A stretch of DNA of 64,000 bases from Roseovarius sp. 217 (GTDB lineage: Bacteria > Pseudomonadota > Alphaproteobacteria > Rhodobacterales > Rhodobacteraceae), in contig NZ_CH902584.1 of the NCBI RefSeq assembly GCF_000152845.1, positions 2,285,815 through 2,349,814 on the forward strand. The letters are read 5' to 3'. A model generated the notes under the pieces. The model searched no databases. It was given only the letters and a program-made list of their open reading frames with translations, and was not told the origin of the DNA. Position numbers and translations under genes: made by a program. Shown here piece after piece: positions 35,715 to 45,175 of this stretch; the first letter of the stretch is position 1, and every line of letters begins with the position of its first letter.

Positions 35715-36359
35715 ATGTCCAAGACAGATTTTTCTCACATCCACACATGGGTCTTTGACCTCGACAACACACTCTATCCTCCTTCGGCACGGCTCTTTGA
35801 CCAGATCGAAGTGCGGATGACGCGGTTTGTGATGGAAACGCTCCGCGTGACCCATGCCGAGGCGGATAAGTTGCGGCATCACTACTGGCGCGAGCATGGT
35901 ACGACACTGGCGGGGTTGATGCGGCTGCATGATCTTGATCCGGGACCATATCTACAGGCTGTCCACGATATCTCGCTTGATCATCTGGAGCCGGACGCCG
36001 CGCTGAATGCAGCTATTCGCGCGCTGCCGGGGCGCAAGATCGTCTATACCAACGGCTCAGCCCCCTATGCGGAACGGGTGATCACGGTGCGCGGACTGAC
36101 GGGGACGTTTGACGCGGTTTACGGCGTGGAACATGCCGGATATCGGCCGAAACCCGAGGCCGAAGCGTTTGAGATCATACTGAGGCAGGATGGGAGCGCG
36201 CCTCAAACTGCGGCAATGTTCGAGGATGACCCGCGCAATCTTGCGGCGCCGCATGCCATGGGAATGCGCACCGTGCATGTGGCCCCCGAACGGATCGAGG
36301 CAGCGCACATTCATCATCACACCGATGATTTAGGTGGATTTCTGGCGGGTCTGGTCTGA
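35715..36359 (+). CDS. HAD-family pyrimidine 5'-nucleotidase
   Basis: A 214-residue HAD hydrolase of the pyrimidine 5'-nucleotidase/SDT1 type: TWVFDLDNTLYPPSARLFDQ (motif I, nucleophile Asp), RKIVYTNGSAPYAERV (motif II), GYRPKPEAEAFEIIL (motif III Lys) and AAMFEDDPRNLAAPHAMGM (motif IV). It dephosphorylates small phosphometabolites, with nucleoside monophosphates likely. It is divergent from the GntR gene. Confidence 0.88.
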   Translation: MSKTDFSHIHTWVFDLDNTLYPPSARLFDQIEVRMTRFVMETLRVTHAEADKLRHHYWREHGTTLAGLMRLHDLDPGPYLQAVHDISLDHLEPDAALNAAIRALPGRKIVYTNGSAPYAERVITVRGLTGTFDAVYGVEHAGYRPKPEAEAFEIILRQDGSAPQTAAMFEDDPRNLAAPHAMGMRTVHVAPERIEAAHIHHHTDDLGGFLAGLV

Positions 36360-36388
36360 GCGCTGCGGCGATACGTCCCTTTGAACGC

Positions 36389-36398
36389 GGGGGGGGGG
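36389..36398. repeat. Homopolymeric G10 tract
   Basis: Ten consecutive G residues lie 46 bp upstream of the small membrane-protein gene at 36444. Tracts of this length can vary by slipped-strand mispairing and so alter promoter spacing. The exact length should be treated as approximate, because such tracts are also error-prone in sequencing. Confidence 0.8.
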
Positions 36399-36443
36399 CA
36401 TATTTATGCGTCACGAGATTCATCTTAGACCAAGAGGCCCGAC

Positions 36444-36662
36444 ATGACCGCGACCGCAGCCCCCAGCGATGCCAAGCAAGCCCCCGCCAAGAGCCATGAT
36501 CCCGACGCCGCCGCCGTTGGCCCGATCCTGTTGAGCGTGGCGGTTTTTCTGGCCGGATGGGCCACAAGCATTGTGCTTTGGGGCATTCCGGGGCTTTATA
36601 TTCCGGCACTGGCCCTTGTCCCGGTGATCTGGGTGATGCTGATTTTGATCTCGCGCGGCTGA
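36444..36662 (+). CDS. Small membrane protein of unknown function
   Basis: A 72-residue protein: a hydrophilic N-terminus (PSDAKQAPAKSHDPDAAAV) followed by two TM segments (GPILLSVAVFLAGWATSIVL and YIPALALVPVIWVMLILISR). The start has AGGCCCGAC upstream. It ends 33 nt before the UbiH-type gene and is probably co-transcribed with it. No family is recognised. Confidence 0.6.
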   Translation: MTATAAPSDAKQAPAKSHDPDAAAVGPILLSVAVFLAGWATSIVLWGIPGLYIPALALVPVIWVMLILISRG

Positions 36663-36695
36663 GCAAGCACTCGACCGCTTTCGGAGGCTCTGAGA

Positions 36696-37898
36696 ATGGC
36701 GCAGGCAGACTATGATATCGTGGTCTCGGGCGGCGGGGTTGCCGGTCTGACGGCGGCTGCGGTCCTTGGCCACGCGGGCTTTTCCGTGCTCTGCGTTGAT
36801 CCCGCGCCGCCGGTGACCGCGCGTGATGCCGAAGGGTCTGACTTGCGCACTACGGCGTTCTTGCAACCCGCCCAGGCACTCTTGGATCAGGCAGGTCTCT
36901 GGGCGCGGCTAGCCCCGTTTGCCACCGACCTGCAAGTGATGCGGATCGTTGATGCGGGCGGAGAAGTGGCTGAGCCACGCGTTGTAAGAGAATTCAACGC
37001 CAGCGATATTTCCGAGCGTCCCTTTGGCTGGAACTTGCCCAACTGGCTCTTGCGCCGCGAGATGGTGGCGCATCTGGAAAGCCTGCCCTCGGTCACGTTC
37101 AGGCCCGGCACCGGCACCACCACGCTCTTTACCCGCGAGGCAGAGGCACGCGTGGGGCTGACTGACGGTGCCCGCGTGCGATGCCGTTTGGTGATTGCCG
37201 CCGACGGGCGCAATTCGCCGATCCGCGAAGCAGCAGGCATTCGTGTGAAAACAACACGTTATGGGCAAAAGGCGCTTGCCTTTGCCGTCACGCATCCGAT
37301 CCCGCATGACAATGTATCGACCGAAATTCACCGTTCTGGTGGGCCGTTCACTCTTGTGCCGCTCCCTGACCATGAGGGACGGCCGTCGTCGGCGGTGGTC
37401 TGGATGGAAGAGGGGCCAGAGGTGGCGCGCCTGGCCGCGCTGCCGGTGGCCGAATTCGAAGCGACGATGAACGCCCGCTCCTGTCAGCTCTTTGGCCTCC
37501 TGACGCTGGCGTCGCGCCGCAGCGTCTGGCCGATCATCAGCCAAGTGGCCGAGCGCATGTCAACCGAGCGGGTGGCGCTTGTGGCTGAGGCTGCGCATGT
37601 GGTGCCGCCGATTGGCGCACAGGGTCTGAACATGTCGCTTGGCGATATGCGGGTGCTGCTGGACCTGGCCGAGGCGAACCCCGAGCGTTTGGGCGACCGC
37701 CAGATGCTCGACACCTACCATCGCCGCAGGCATTGGGAAGTGCAGGCGCGCGTGACGGGGATCGACCTGCTTAACCGCGCCTCGATGCTGAGCGCACAGC
37801 CCCTGCGGGATGCACGCGCGCAGGCGCTGAGCGCGATCTATTCGCTTGCCCCGGTGCGCAAGACCCTGATGAAGATGGGACTTGGGGCACGGGGGTGA
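36696..37898 (+). CDS. UbiH/UbiF-family FAD-dependent hydroxylase (probable ubiquinone biosynthesis)
   Basis: A 400-residue class A flavoprotein monooxygenase. The FAD motif is YDIVVSGGGVAGLTAAAVLG at the N-terminus, CRLVIAADGRNSPIREAAGI is the DG motif region, and VVPPIGAQGLNMSLGDMRVL is the second FAD-binding GD motif. UbiH/UbiF-family enzymes hydroxylate the ring of ubiquinone precursors with NADPH and oxygen. Which ring position is acted on here is not visible from sequence, and no other ubi gene is adjacent. The stop is 3 nt from the convergent aminotransferase stop. Confidence 0.85.
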   Translation: MAQADYDIVVSGGGVAGLTAAAVLGHAGFSVLCVDPAPPVTARDAEGSDLRTTAFLQPAQALLDQAGLWARLAPFATDLQVMRIVDAGGEVAEPRVVREFNASDISERPFGWNLPNWLLRREMVAHLESLPSVTFRPGTGTTTLFTREAEARVGLTDGARVRCRLVIAADGRNSPIREAAGIRVKTTRYGQKALAFAVTHPIPHDNVSTEIHRSGGPFTLVPLPDHEGRPSSAVVWMEEGPEVARLAALPVAEFEATMNARSCQLFGLLTLASRRSVWPIISQVAERMSTERVALVAEAAHVVPPIGAQGLNMSLGDMRVLLDLAEANPERLGDRQMLDTYHRRRHWEVQARVTGIDLLNRASMLSAQPLRDARAQALSAIYSLAPVRKTLMKMGLGARG

Positions 37899-37901
37899 GG
37901 C

Positions 37902-39029
37902 TCAGAGCACCTTAGCGATCACCACCTCCAGCCGTTTCAGCGCTGCGGGCACATCGTAGAGCTTATCAAGGCCGAAAAGCCCGAGGCGGAAGGTACGGAA
38001 ACCCTCGGGTTCACCCACTTGCAGTGGCACGCCAGCGGCGATCTGCATGCCTTCTGCCATGAATTTTTTGCCGTTCTGAATGTCGGGGTCGCTGGTGTAG
38101 CTCACGACGACACCGGGCGCGCCAAATCCCTCGGCGGCAACAGAGGTCACGCCGCGCGCGGCCAGCATGGCGCGCACGCCATTGCCCAATTCCCATTGCG
38201 CAGTCCGCAACCGCTCGAATCCATAATCGCGAGTCTCGATCATCGTATCGCGGAACCCGCGCAGCGCATCGGTGGGCATGGTCGCGTGATAGGCATGACC
38301 GCCATTTTCATAGGCCTGCATGATCGCGCGCCATTTCTTGAGGTCGAGCGCGAAACTGTCCGACGTGGTCTCTTCCAGCCGCGCCACCGCGCGCGCCGAG
38401 AGCATCACGAGACCGGCGGAGGGAGAGGCCGACCAGCCCTTTTGCGGCGCGGAAATCAGCACATCGACGCCCGTGGCGCGCATATCGACCCAGGCACAGC
38501 CCGACGCGATGCAATCCAGCACCATCAGCGCGCCCACCTCATGTGCGGCCCCGGCCAAGGCCGTAATATAGTCATCGGGCAGGATCAGACCGGCAGAGGT
38601 TTCCACATGCGGGGCAAAGACCACATCGGGCTTTGCTTCGCGGATCTTGGCCACGACCTCGTCGATAGGTGCGGGCGCAAAGGGCGTGGTCGCCCCGTTG
38701 CCGGTTTGCCGCGCCATGCACACGGTGGTGTCTGAGGTGAATTGGCCCGCGTCGAAAATCTGGCTCCAGCGAAAGGAAAACCAGCCGTTGCGCACGATCA
38801 ACGCATGCGCGCCGCGCCCGAATTGCCGCGCCACGGATTCCATCGCATAAGAGCCACCGCCGGGCACGAGCACCACGGCATCGGCGGCATAGACGTCCTT
38901 GAGCAAGGATGAAATGTCGCGCATAACCTCTTGAAAAGAGGCGGACATATGGTTGAGCGAGCGGTCGGTGAATACCACCGAATATTCCAGCAGGCCATCG
39001 GGGTCGACGTGGTCGAGCAGGGCAGTCAT
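37902..39029 (-). CDS. PLP-dependent class V aminotransferase (alanine-glyoxylate/serine-pyruvate type)
   Basis: A 375-residue fold-type I enzyme. VVLVPGGGSYAMESVARQFG is the phosphate-binding region, ALMVLDCIASGCAWVDM carries the PLP-ring Asp, and DVLISAPQKGWSASPSAGLV holds the Schiff-base Lys. The C-terminal RTFRLGLFGLDKLYDVPAAL has the substrate-carboxylate Arg. Proteins of this group transaminate small amino acids with glyoxylate or pyruvate. It lies 64 bp downstream of two Lrp-type regulators reading the same way, so it may be one of their targets. Confidence 0.87.
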   Translation of the reverse strand: MTALLDHVDPDGLLEYSVVFTDRSLNHMSASFQEVMRDISSLLKDVYAADAVVLVPGGGSYAMESVARQFGRGAHALIVRNGWFSFRWSQIFDAGQFTSDTTVCMARQTGNGATTPFAPAPIDEVVAKIREAKPDVVFAPHVETSAGLILPDDYITALAGAAHEVGALMVLDCIASGCAWVDMRATGVDVLISAPQKGWSASPSAGLVMLSARAVARLEETTSDSFALDLKKWRAIMQAYENGGHAYHATMPTDALRGFRDTMIETRDYGFERLRTAQWELGNGVRAMLAARGVTSVAAEGFGAPGVVVSYTSDPDIQNGKKFMAEGMQIAAGVPLQVGEPEGFRTFRLGLFGLDKLYDVPAALKRLEVVIAKVL

Positions 39030-39093
39030 GGGATGTCTCCTCTATCTTGCGGGCAAGATGGCGCGGGATGGCCCATAAGTCCAGTGCGTCACG

Positions 39094-39552
39094 TCAGCCA
39101 ATCGGTCCCGGACGACGTTCCTCGCTCAAGAGCACATTGGCCTCGACATCGCCGACCCCAGGTAGGGTCATGATCCGGCGGCGCAGCACGCGCTCGAAAT
39201 CGGAAATGTCGCGAGCCACCACGCGCAGGCGATAGTCATAGAGGCCCAGGATATGTTCGACCGTCTGTACCTCGGGGATGGCCGATACCGCACGCTCGAA
39301 ATCCTCCAGGCTGACCCGGCCCTTGGTGGCGAGTTTGACGCCAAGGAACACCGTGACCCCAAAGCCCAGCTTTTCGTGATCCAATTCAAGGCGTTGCCCT
39401 TTGATCACGCCGGTTTCGCGCAGGCGGTTGATGCGCCGCCAAGCCGCAGGTTGCGACAGGCCGAGGATGCGGCCGATAGCGCTTGCGGATTGGGTGGCGT
39501 CACGCACGAGTTCACGCAGGATCAGGCGGTCGGTGGTGTCGAGTTCGATCAT
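39094..39552 (-). CDS. Lrp/AsnC-family regulator (second of a pair)
   Basis: A 152-residue regulator with HTH LDTTDRLILRELVRDATQSA, SAIGRILGLSQPAAWRRINR, and the RAM ligand domain (VEHILGLYDYRLRVVARDIS). It overlaps the upstream Lrp gene by an ATGA, so the two are translationally coupled and may form hetero-oligomers, as known for some paired Lrp proteins. That last point is inference. Confidence 0.9.
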   Translation of the reverse strand: MIELDTTDRLILRELVRDATQSASAIGRILGLSQPAAWRRINRLRETGVIKGQRLELDHEKLGFGVTVFLGVKLATKGRVSLEDFERAVSAIPEVQTVEHILGLYDYRLRVVARDISDFERVLRRRIMTLPGVGDVEANVLLSEERRPGPIG

Positions 39553-40004
39553 AGCGGCAACACCTCGTCGGATTTGATCCGGGCGACATGCATGAGCGCC
39601 TCGATATCGGCGATATGGGGCAGGGTGAGAATGGCGCTGCGATACAGCTGTTGGTAATGCCCCATATCGCGGGCTATGATCGACAGTCGAAGATCGACGC
39701 GACCGAGAAATGTTTGAATTTCAAGAACTTCCGGGACATTTCTGGCCGCTGCCATGAATTCGTCAAAGGCGCGTGGCTGGGTTTTGTCCAACGTTATGCG
39801 AAGCGAAACCTCGACTTCATAGCCAAGGGCACGCCAGTCGATGACGGCGCGGTTGGCACGCAGTATTCCCTCTTCCTGCATACGTTCCAACCGACGTGTG
39901 CAGGTCGCAGGTGCCACACCTGATCGCTCCGCCAACTCGGCGGGGCCAAGAGTCGGTGCATGCTGATATTGCCGCAGAATGCGGCGGTCTGTGTCGTCGA
40001 ACAT
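39549..40004 (-). CDS. Lrp/AsnC-family regulator (first of a pair)
   Basis: A 151-residue regulator: MFDDTDRRILRQYQHAPTLG, PAELAERSGVAPATCTRRLE, and RAM domain EIQTFLGRVDLRLSIIARDM. The start at 40004 gives the standard Lrp N-terminus; an in-frame upstream ATG at 40061 would extend into the divergent region. It faces ilvC across 127 bp that contain a TTTGTG-N8-CACAAA repeat, so it may control branched-chain amino-acid synthesis as well as itself. Confidence 0.9.
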   Translation of the reverse strand: MFDDTDRRILRQYQHAPTLGPAELAERSGVAPATCTRRLERMQEEGILRANRAVIDWRALGYEVEVSLRITLDKTQPRAFDEFMAAARNVPEVLEIQTFLGRVDLRLSIIARDMGHYQQLYRSAILTLPHIADIEALMHVARIKSDEVLPL

Positions 40005-40025
40005 GATATTTTTGTCAATTGTGAG

Positions 40026-41154
<1,129 letters not shown>

Positions 41155-41171
41155 ACCTATTGAAATATAAC

Positions 41172-41203
41172 GCGAAAGGGCATCCCTTGTGGGTGCCCTT
41201 TTG
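41172..41203 (+). terminator. Rho-independent terminator of ilvC
   Basis: AAAGGGCATCCC, TTGT loop, GGGTGCCCTTTT: a near-perfect stem with one bulged T followed by a T-run, 18 nt downstream of the ilvC stop. The next gene starts only about 18 nt after it. Confidence 0.85.
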
Positions 41204-41220
41204 TGTCTGAGGGGATGCCC

Positions 41221-42138
41221 ATGCAAGAGATTTCAGCACTCAACTGGTTGAGAATTGGTGCGTTGGGCATGATCTGGGGGGCGTCCTTCATGTTTGTCTC
41301 GGTCGCGTTGACCGGGGTGGGGCCGTTCTTTTTGGCGGCGGTGCGGATCGTGTTGGGGGCGGGGTTTCTGCTGTGCCTATTGCGGATCAAGGGGCGGAAA
41401 CTGCCACCTTTACGTCAGGGAGATGGTCAGAGAATTTGGCGATTTGCCCTGATCATGGCGTTGTTTTCAAACGTTTTTCCTTTCATCCTTTTGTCTTGGG
41501 CACAACAATCCGTGGCCTCGGGGTTTGCCGGGGTCTGCATGGCGGCGGTGCCGCTCTTGATCTTGCCCTTGGCGCATTTTCTGGTGCCGGGAGAGCGGAT
41601 GAGTTTGCGCCGGTTGGTGGGGTTCGTCCTTGGGACCGTGGGCGTCGTGGTTCTGATCGGGCCGGATGCTTTCACATCGACCGGTAAGGATCTGGAATCC
41701 TTGGCAAGATTGGCCTGCCTAGGTGCTGCGGGCGGCTATGCGATCGGCTCGATTGCGACGCGGTTGTCGCCGGAAGTGGACCGTTTGTCCCTGTCCGCCT
41801 TGGTCCTGATGCTGGCTGCGGGGATTATCGTGCCGGTGGCGATGGTGGTCGAGGGCTGGCCTACGGCGTTGAATATGAAGAGTTTATTGGCCCTCCTCTA
41901 TCTTGGTATCCTGCCCACAGGGGTGGCGCAATTGTTGTTGGTGCAGGTCAATCGCGAGGCAGGGCCGAGTTTCTTTAGTCTTGTCAATTACATGGTGCCG
42001 GTCTGGTCGGTGATCCTTGGCGCTTTGGTCTTGTCCGAGGCGCTGCCGCCGAGTTTGCTGGCGGCGATGACGTTGATCTTGATCGGCGTCGGGATGAGCC
42101 AATGGGGCGCTCTGCGGCGGGTGTTTGGCCGGGGGTGA
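41221..42138 (+). CDS. DMT-superfamily (EamA) transporter
   Basis: A 305-residue inner-membrane protein with ten predicted TM segments in two EamA repeats (LRIGALGMIWGASFMFVSVA; LLILPLAHFLVPGERMSLRR; second repeat LLYLGILPTGVAQLLLVQVN). The start at 41221 (MQEISALNWL) is preferred because GAGGGG lies 6 nt upstream. An in-frame GTG at 41203 falls at the end of the ilvC terminator. The substrate is unknown. Confidence 0.83.
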   Translation: MQEISALNWLRIGALGMIWGASFMFVSVALTGVGPFFLAAVRIVLGAGFLLCLLRIKGRKLPPLRQGDGQRIWRFALIMALFSNVFPFILLSWAQQSVASGFAGVCMAAVPLLILPLAHFLVPGERMSLRRLVGFVLGTVGVVVLIGPDAFTSTGKDLESLARLACLGAAGGYAIGSIATRLSPEVDRLSLSALVLMLAAGIIVPVAMVVEGWPTALNMKSLLALLYLGILPTGVAQLLLVQVNREAGPSFFSLVNYMVPVWSVILGALVLSEALPPSLLAAMTLILIGVGMSQWGALRRVFGRG

Positions 42139-42150
42139 TGCGTACAGGCG

Positions 42151-42175
42151 GTACATTTTCGGGCGTGAAATGTAC
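42151..42175. repeat. Inverted repeat between convergent EamA and folP genes
   Basis: GTACATTT (42151-42158) and AAATGTAC (42168-42175) pair across 9 bp, 12 bp after the EamA stop. It could serve as a terminator for one or both genes. The rest of this 132-bp gap is A/T-rich with nothing recognisable. Confidence 0.45.
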
Positions 42176-42270
42176 GCAATCGCGTCCATCGTCCAAAAAT
42201 GTAAGGTTTTGGTAACTATTCCCGGATTATCTTTGGGTAAGTGTCAGGCGAAGGTCTGATTCAGACAAGC

Positions 42271-43281
42271 TCAAAATCGAGGAGCAGAGAGTGTTGCACG
42301 CCAGAGATCGAACGCCGCGCGGGTTGCGGCCACGTCATGCACGCGCAGGATCTGAACGCCCTGCGCAAGACCTGCCAAAGCGACGGCGATTGAACCGGGG
42401 ACGCGGTCGGCGGCGACCGGGGTTCTGCTGATGTCGCCAATAAAGCGTTTGCGCGACGCACCGAGCAGGATGGGGCAGCCGAGGCTGTGAAAGAGCGAGA
42501 GGTTTTGCAGGAGGGTCAGGTTATGCGCCACGGTCTTGCCAAAGCCGATGCCGGGGTCGGTGATGATCTGGGTGCGGGGGATGCCCAAGGCGATGAGCGC
42601 CTCGATCCGGGCTGCGAGCCAGTCGTAGACATCGAGCAGCACGGTGTCATAGCGTGGGTCGGCCTGCATGGTTTCGGGCGTGCCCTGAGCGTGCATCACG
42701 CAAACGGGCAGGGCGTGGGTGGCGGCAAAGGGGGCGAGGGCGGCATCATAGGTAAAGCCCGCCACATCGTTGATCAGGTTGGCCCCTGCGGCATGGGCGG
42801 CACTGGCCACTGGCGTCTTGCGGGTGTCGATGGAGATGGGGGTGCTGAGGCCCGCGCGCAGGGCCGCGATCACCGGGGCGGTGCGGGCGATTTCGTCCTT
42901 GATGGGCACCGGGGCCGCGCCGGGGCGGGTGGATTCACCGCCCACGTCAAGAATGCTGGCCCCATCAGCCGCCATCTGCCGGGCATGGGCGAGCGCGATC
43001 TCGGGATCGAAATGCCGACCGCCATCGGAAAAGCTGTCCGGGGTGACATTGAGGATACCCATGATCTGGGGCGTGGCCATGTCGAGCGAGGCGATGGGCG
43101 CGCGCGGGGTGGTGAGGTGATGCAACGCGTCGGCTGGCAGGTCCGAGGCGGGCATCAGAGAGGAGGGCGCGCCTCGGTCCAACACCTCGACCGTATCGAA
43201 CCAGCACCAGCCGCCCGCAAGGGTCAAGGCGCCGGTTGGGCGGGCAGGATCGGTGCGGGGGATCGGGCGGTAATAGGGCAT
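42271..43281 (-). CDS. folP: Dihydropteroate synthase
   Basis: Condenses 7,8-dihydropterin pyrophosphate with p-aminobenzoate in folate synthesis; target of sulfonamides. It has 336 residues, with an N-terminal extension of about 70 residues before the TIM barrel. Signatures are IMGILNVTPDSFSDGGRHFD, ILDVGGESTRPGAAPVP, ANLINDVAGF, TDPGIGFGKT and LLGASRKRFIGDISRTP. folB lies about 9 kb away in this window rather than next to it. Confidence 0.95.
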   Translation of the reverse strand: MPYYRPIPRTDPARPTGALTLAGGWCWFDTVEVLDRGAPSSLMPASDLPADALHHLTTPRAPIASLDMATPQIMGILNVTPDSFSDGGRHFDPEIALAHARQMAADGASILDVGGESTRPGAAPVPIKDEIARTAPVIAALRAGLSTPISIDTRKTPVASAAHAAGANLINDVAGFTYDAALAPFAATHALPVCVMHAQGTPETMQADPRYDTVLLDVYDWLAARIEALIALGIPRTQIITDPGIGFGKTVAHNLTLLQNLSLFHSLGCPILLGASRKRFIGDISRTPVAADRVPGSIAVALAGLAQGVQILRVHDVAATRAAFDLWRATLSAPRF

Positions 43282-43350
43282 GAGCGACCTCGGAACGACG
43301 CGGAGCGTTGAACCGGTGAGGTAAGCGGGTGCAGTCGCGGGGTCAAGGCC

Positions 43351-43555
43351 TGGGATGGGGCCGGATATGGGGCCGGAGATCGGGCCCGGTATGGTGCCAG
43401 AGATTGGGTCGGCGATGGGGCCTGTGATGGGGCCCGAGCTTGGGCCTGTGATGGGACCAGAGATGGTGCCAGAGATGGGGCCTGTGATGGGGCCGGAGAT
43501 TGGGCCTGTGATGGGACCAGGATGGGGCCGGAGATTTGGGCCTGTGGTGGGGCGG
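43351..43555. repeat. Degenerate 12-bp tandem repeat (minisatellite)
   Basis: About 17 imperfect copies of a 12-bp unit of the form GGGCCTGTGATG / GGGCCGGAGATG, filling the gap between folP and the DUF4864 gene. In the plus strand one frame would give (MGPV/MGPE)n and in the minus strand a Ser-Pro-Ala-rich repeat. Neither has the features of a real protein. The period is a multiple of three, so copy-number change would not alter frame. Confidence 0.85.
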
Positions 43556-43563
43556 ATGCAGGC

Positions 43564-43962
43564 TCAGGCGGTGGCGTCAGGCGCAGGCGTGACCCGCACG
43601 CCATTGATGCGCCAGCCATCCGGGGTTTCGACCATCTCGTATTCAACGATCCAGCCCGCGCCGGTCGCGTCCCGCAGGCTCACGCTCTGCCAGAGTTTGC
43701 CGGCGATGTCCTTGGCGTCGAGAAAGATGACATCGGACGGTTTCCACACCATCGGATAGCCATCGCGCACCATCGCGCCGAACTGTTCCGGGGTGCCGAA
43801 TTTCTGCTGGATAAAGGGGGTGGCGTAGCCATAGGCGCGCGCCACGTCCTGTGCCAGAAATGCCTCGATCTGGGCGGAAATGATGGCCTGTGCGCCCTCA
43901 TCGGCGCGTAGGGGAGCGGCCAGACCAAGGGCCAGAGCCAGAGACAGGATCAAATACCGCAT
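43564..43962 (-). CDS. DUF4864 exported protein
   Basis: A 132-residue protein with a Sec signal (YLILSLALALGLAAPLRA, cleavage before DEGAQ). The DUF4864 domain follows: AIISAQIEAFLAQDVARAYG, FGTPEQFGAMVRDGYPMVWK and WIVEYEMVETPDGWRINGVR. The fold is like NTF2/SnoaL; the function is unknown. It is followed by the minisatellite and preceded by a cytochrome c gene on the same strand. Confidence 0.82.
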   Translation of the reverse strand: MRYLILSLALALGLAAPLRADEGAQAIISAQIEAFLAQDVARAYGYATPFIQQKFGTPEQFGAMVRDGYPMVWKPSDVIFLDAKDIAGKLWQSVSLRDATGAGWIVEYEMVETPDGWRINGVRVTPAPDATA

Positions 43963-44015
43963 GGCGCACCTCCGTTTCGGGTAGAGATAGCCCTGCGCTG
44001 GCCTGCGTCAACTGC

Positions 44016-44420
44016 TCAGGATTTTTGCAGCCCTTGCAGATAGGTCACCAGATCGACAACCGGTTGGCTGGTCAGGATGGTCTGTCCGCGTTCGGTCATG
44101 AGCCCGATATCGCGATCCTCGAAGAAACTGCCGTAGATCGGCATCGGGCTGCCATGCGAGACCAGCGGGTCACGCCCGTCGATCCGACGCACCACCCGTT
44201 CGACGGGGAACTGTCCGTTGTTCTTGGCCTGCAACATGGTCAGGTCTGTCGGCTGCACCGAGAGGACCACTTGCATCGGTCCCATTCCGGTGGCGTCCAG
44301 CCCGTGACAGGCGGCGCAATAGCGCTCAAAGGTTTGCTCGCCCGCGCGGGTGTCCTGCGCCTGTGCGGGGTGCATCAGGCTGAGGGTGACGAGGGTCAAT
44401 GTGCAGAATGTCGCCCGCAT
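44016..44420 (-). CDS. Periplasmic c-type cytochrome
   Basis: A 134-residue protein with a Sec signal (TFCTLTLVTLSLMHPAQA) and one heme-c site, FERYCAACHGLDATGMGPMQ. A later Met (GSPMPIYG) is a plausible sixth ligand. It is a single-domain class I cytochrome, an electron carrier of unknown partner. The start at 44420 begins the signal peptide; an upstream in-frame ATG at 44492 overlaps the lolD stop region and is not used. Confidence 0.85.
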   Translation of the reverse strand: MRATFCTLTLVTLSLMHPAQAQDTRAGEQTFERYCAACHGLDATGMGPMQVVLSVQPTDLTMLQAKNNGQFPVERVVRRIDGRDPLVSHGSPMPIYGSFFEDRDIGLMTERGQTILTSQPVVDLVTYLQGLQKS

Positions 44421-44491
44421 AAGTGGCCTCCTTGCTGCTGATCGTGTTTCTGGATGGTGCCCGATTTTCGGGGCACGCACCTTGATCCACA

Positions 44492-45175
44492 TCAGCCCGG
44501 CACGACCTGTCCCTGATCCAATCGCAAGATGCGGTCCATCCGGGCGGCCAGATCAAGGTTGTGGGTGGCAATGAGGGCCGAGAGGCCGGTGCCGCGCACC
44601 AGCCCTGTGAGCGCCTCGAACACCTGATCCGAGGTGCCGGGATCAAGGTTGCCGGTGGGTTCATCCGCCAAGAGCACACGGGGGGAATTGGCCAGCGCCC
44701 GGCAAAAGGCCACGCGCTGTTGCTCGCCCCCCGACATGGCCGAGGGCCGGTGCGCGACGCGCGGCCCAACGCCCACCTGTTCCAGCAACTCTTGCGCGCG
44801 CGCCTCTGCGGTGCGGCGGGCAACGCCATTGGCCAGTTGCGGCAACACGACGTTTTCCAGCGCGCTGAACTCGGGCAAAAGATGGTGGAACTGATAGACA
44901 AAGCCCACCTCTTGCCGCCGCACCGCCGTGCGCCGCCTGTCGTTGAGGCCGGTCATGTCCTCAGCCCCGATCTCGACCCGGCCTGCGTCCGGCGTATCGA
45001 GCAGCCCCGCGATATGCAGAAGCGTCGATTTGCCCGCGCCGGAGGGGGCGACCAGCGCCACCATCTCGCCGCGTGCGAGGGTCAGGTCGACGCCGTTCAA
45101 GACCCGGACTTCAGAGCTGAGGCCGCGATTGTAGATTTTCTCGACGCCCATGAGGCGCAGCATTGCGTCACTCAT
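44492..45175 (-). CDS. lolD: Lipoprotein-releasing ABC transporter ATPase
   Basis: A 227-residue ATPase of the LolD/MacB type. It has [20 protein letters not shown] (Walker A), [20 protein letters not shown] (signature) and [17 protein letters not shown] (Walker B). It powers release of lipoproteins from the inner membrane to LolA. The start overlaps the stop of the permease gene by 8 nt (ATGAGTGA). Confidence 0.92.
   Translation of the reverse strand: MSDAMLRLMGVEKIYNRGLSSEVRVLNGVDLTLARGEMVALVAPSGAGKSTLLHIAGLLDTPDAGRVEIGAEDMTGLNDRRRTAVRRQEVGFVYQFHHLLPEFSALENVVLPQLANGVARRTAEARAQELLEQVGVGPRVAHRPSAMSGGEQQRVAFCRALANSPRVLLADEPTGNLDPGTSDQVFEALTGLVRGTGLSALIATHNLDLAARMDRILRLDQGQVVPG

Noticed and set aside
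43355-43759. Plus-strand frame with MGPE/MGPV repeats
   Set aside because: Produced by the 12-bp tandem repeat and then antisense to the DUF4864 gene; no start signal or protein-like remainder.
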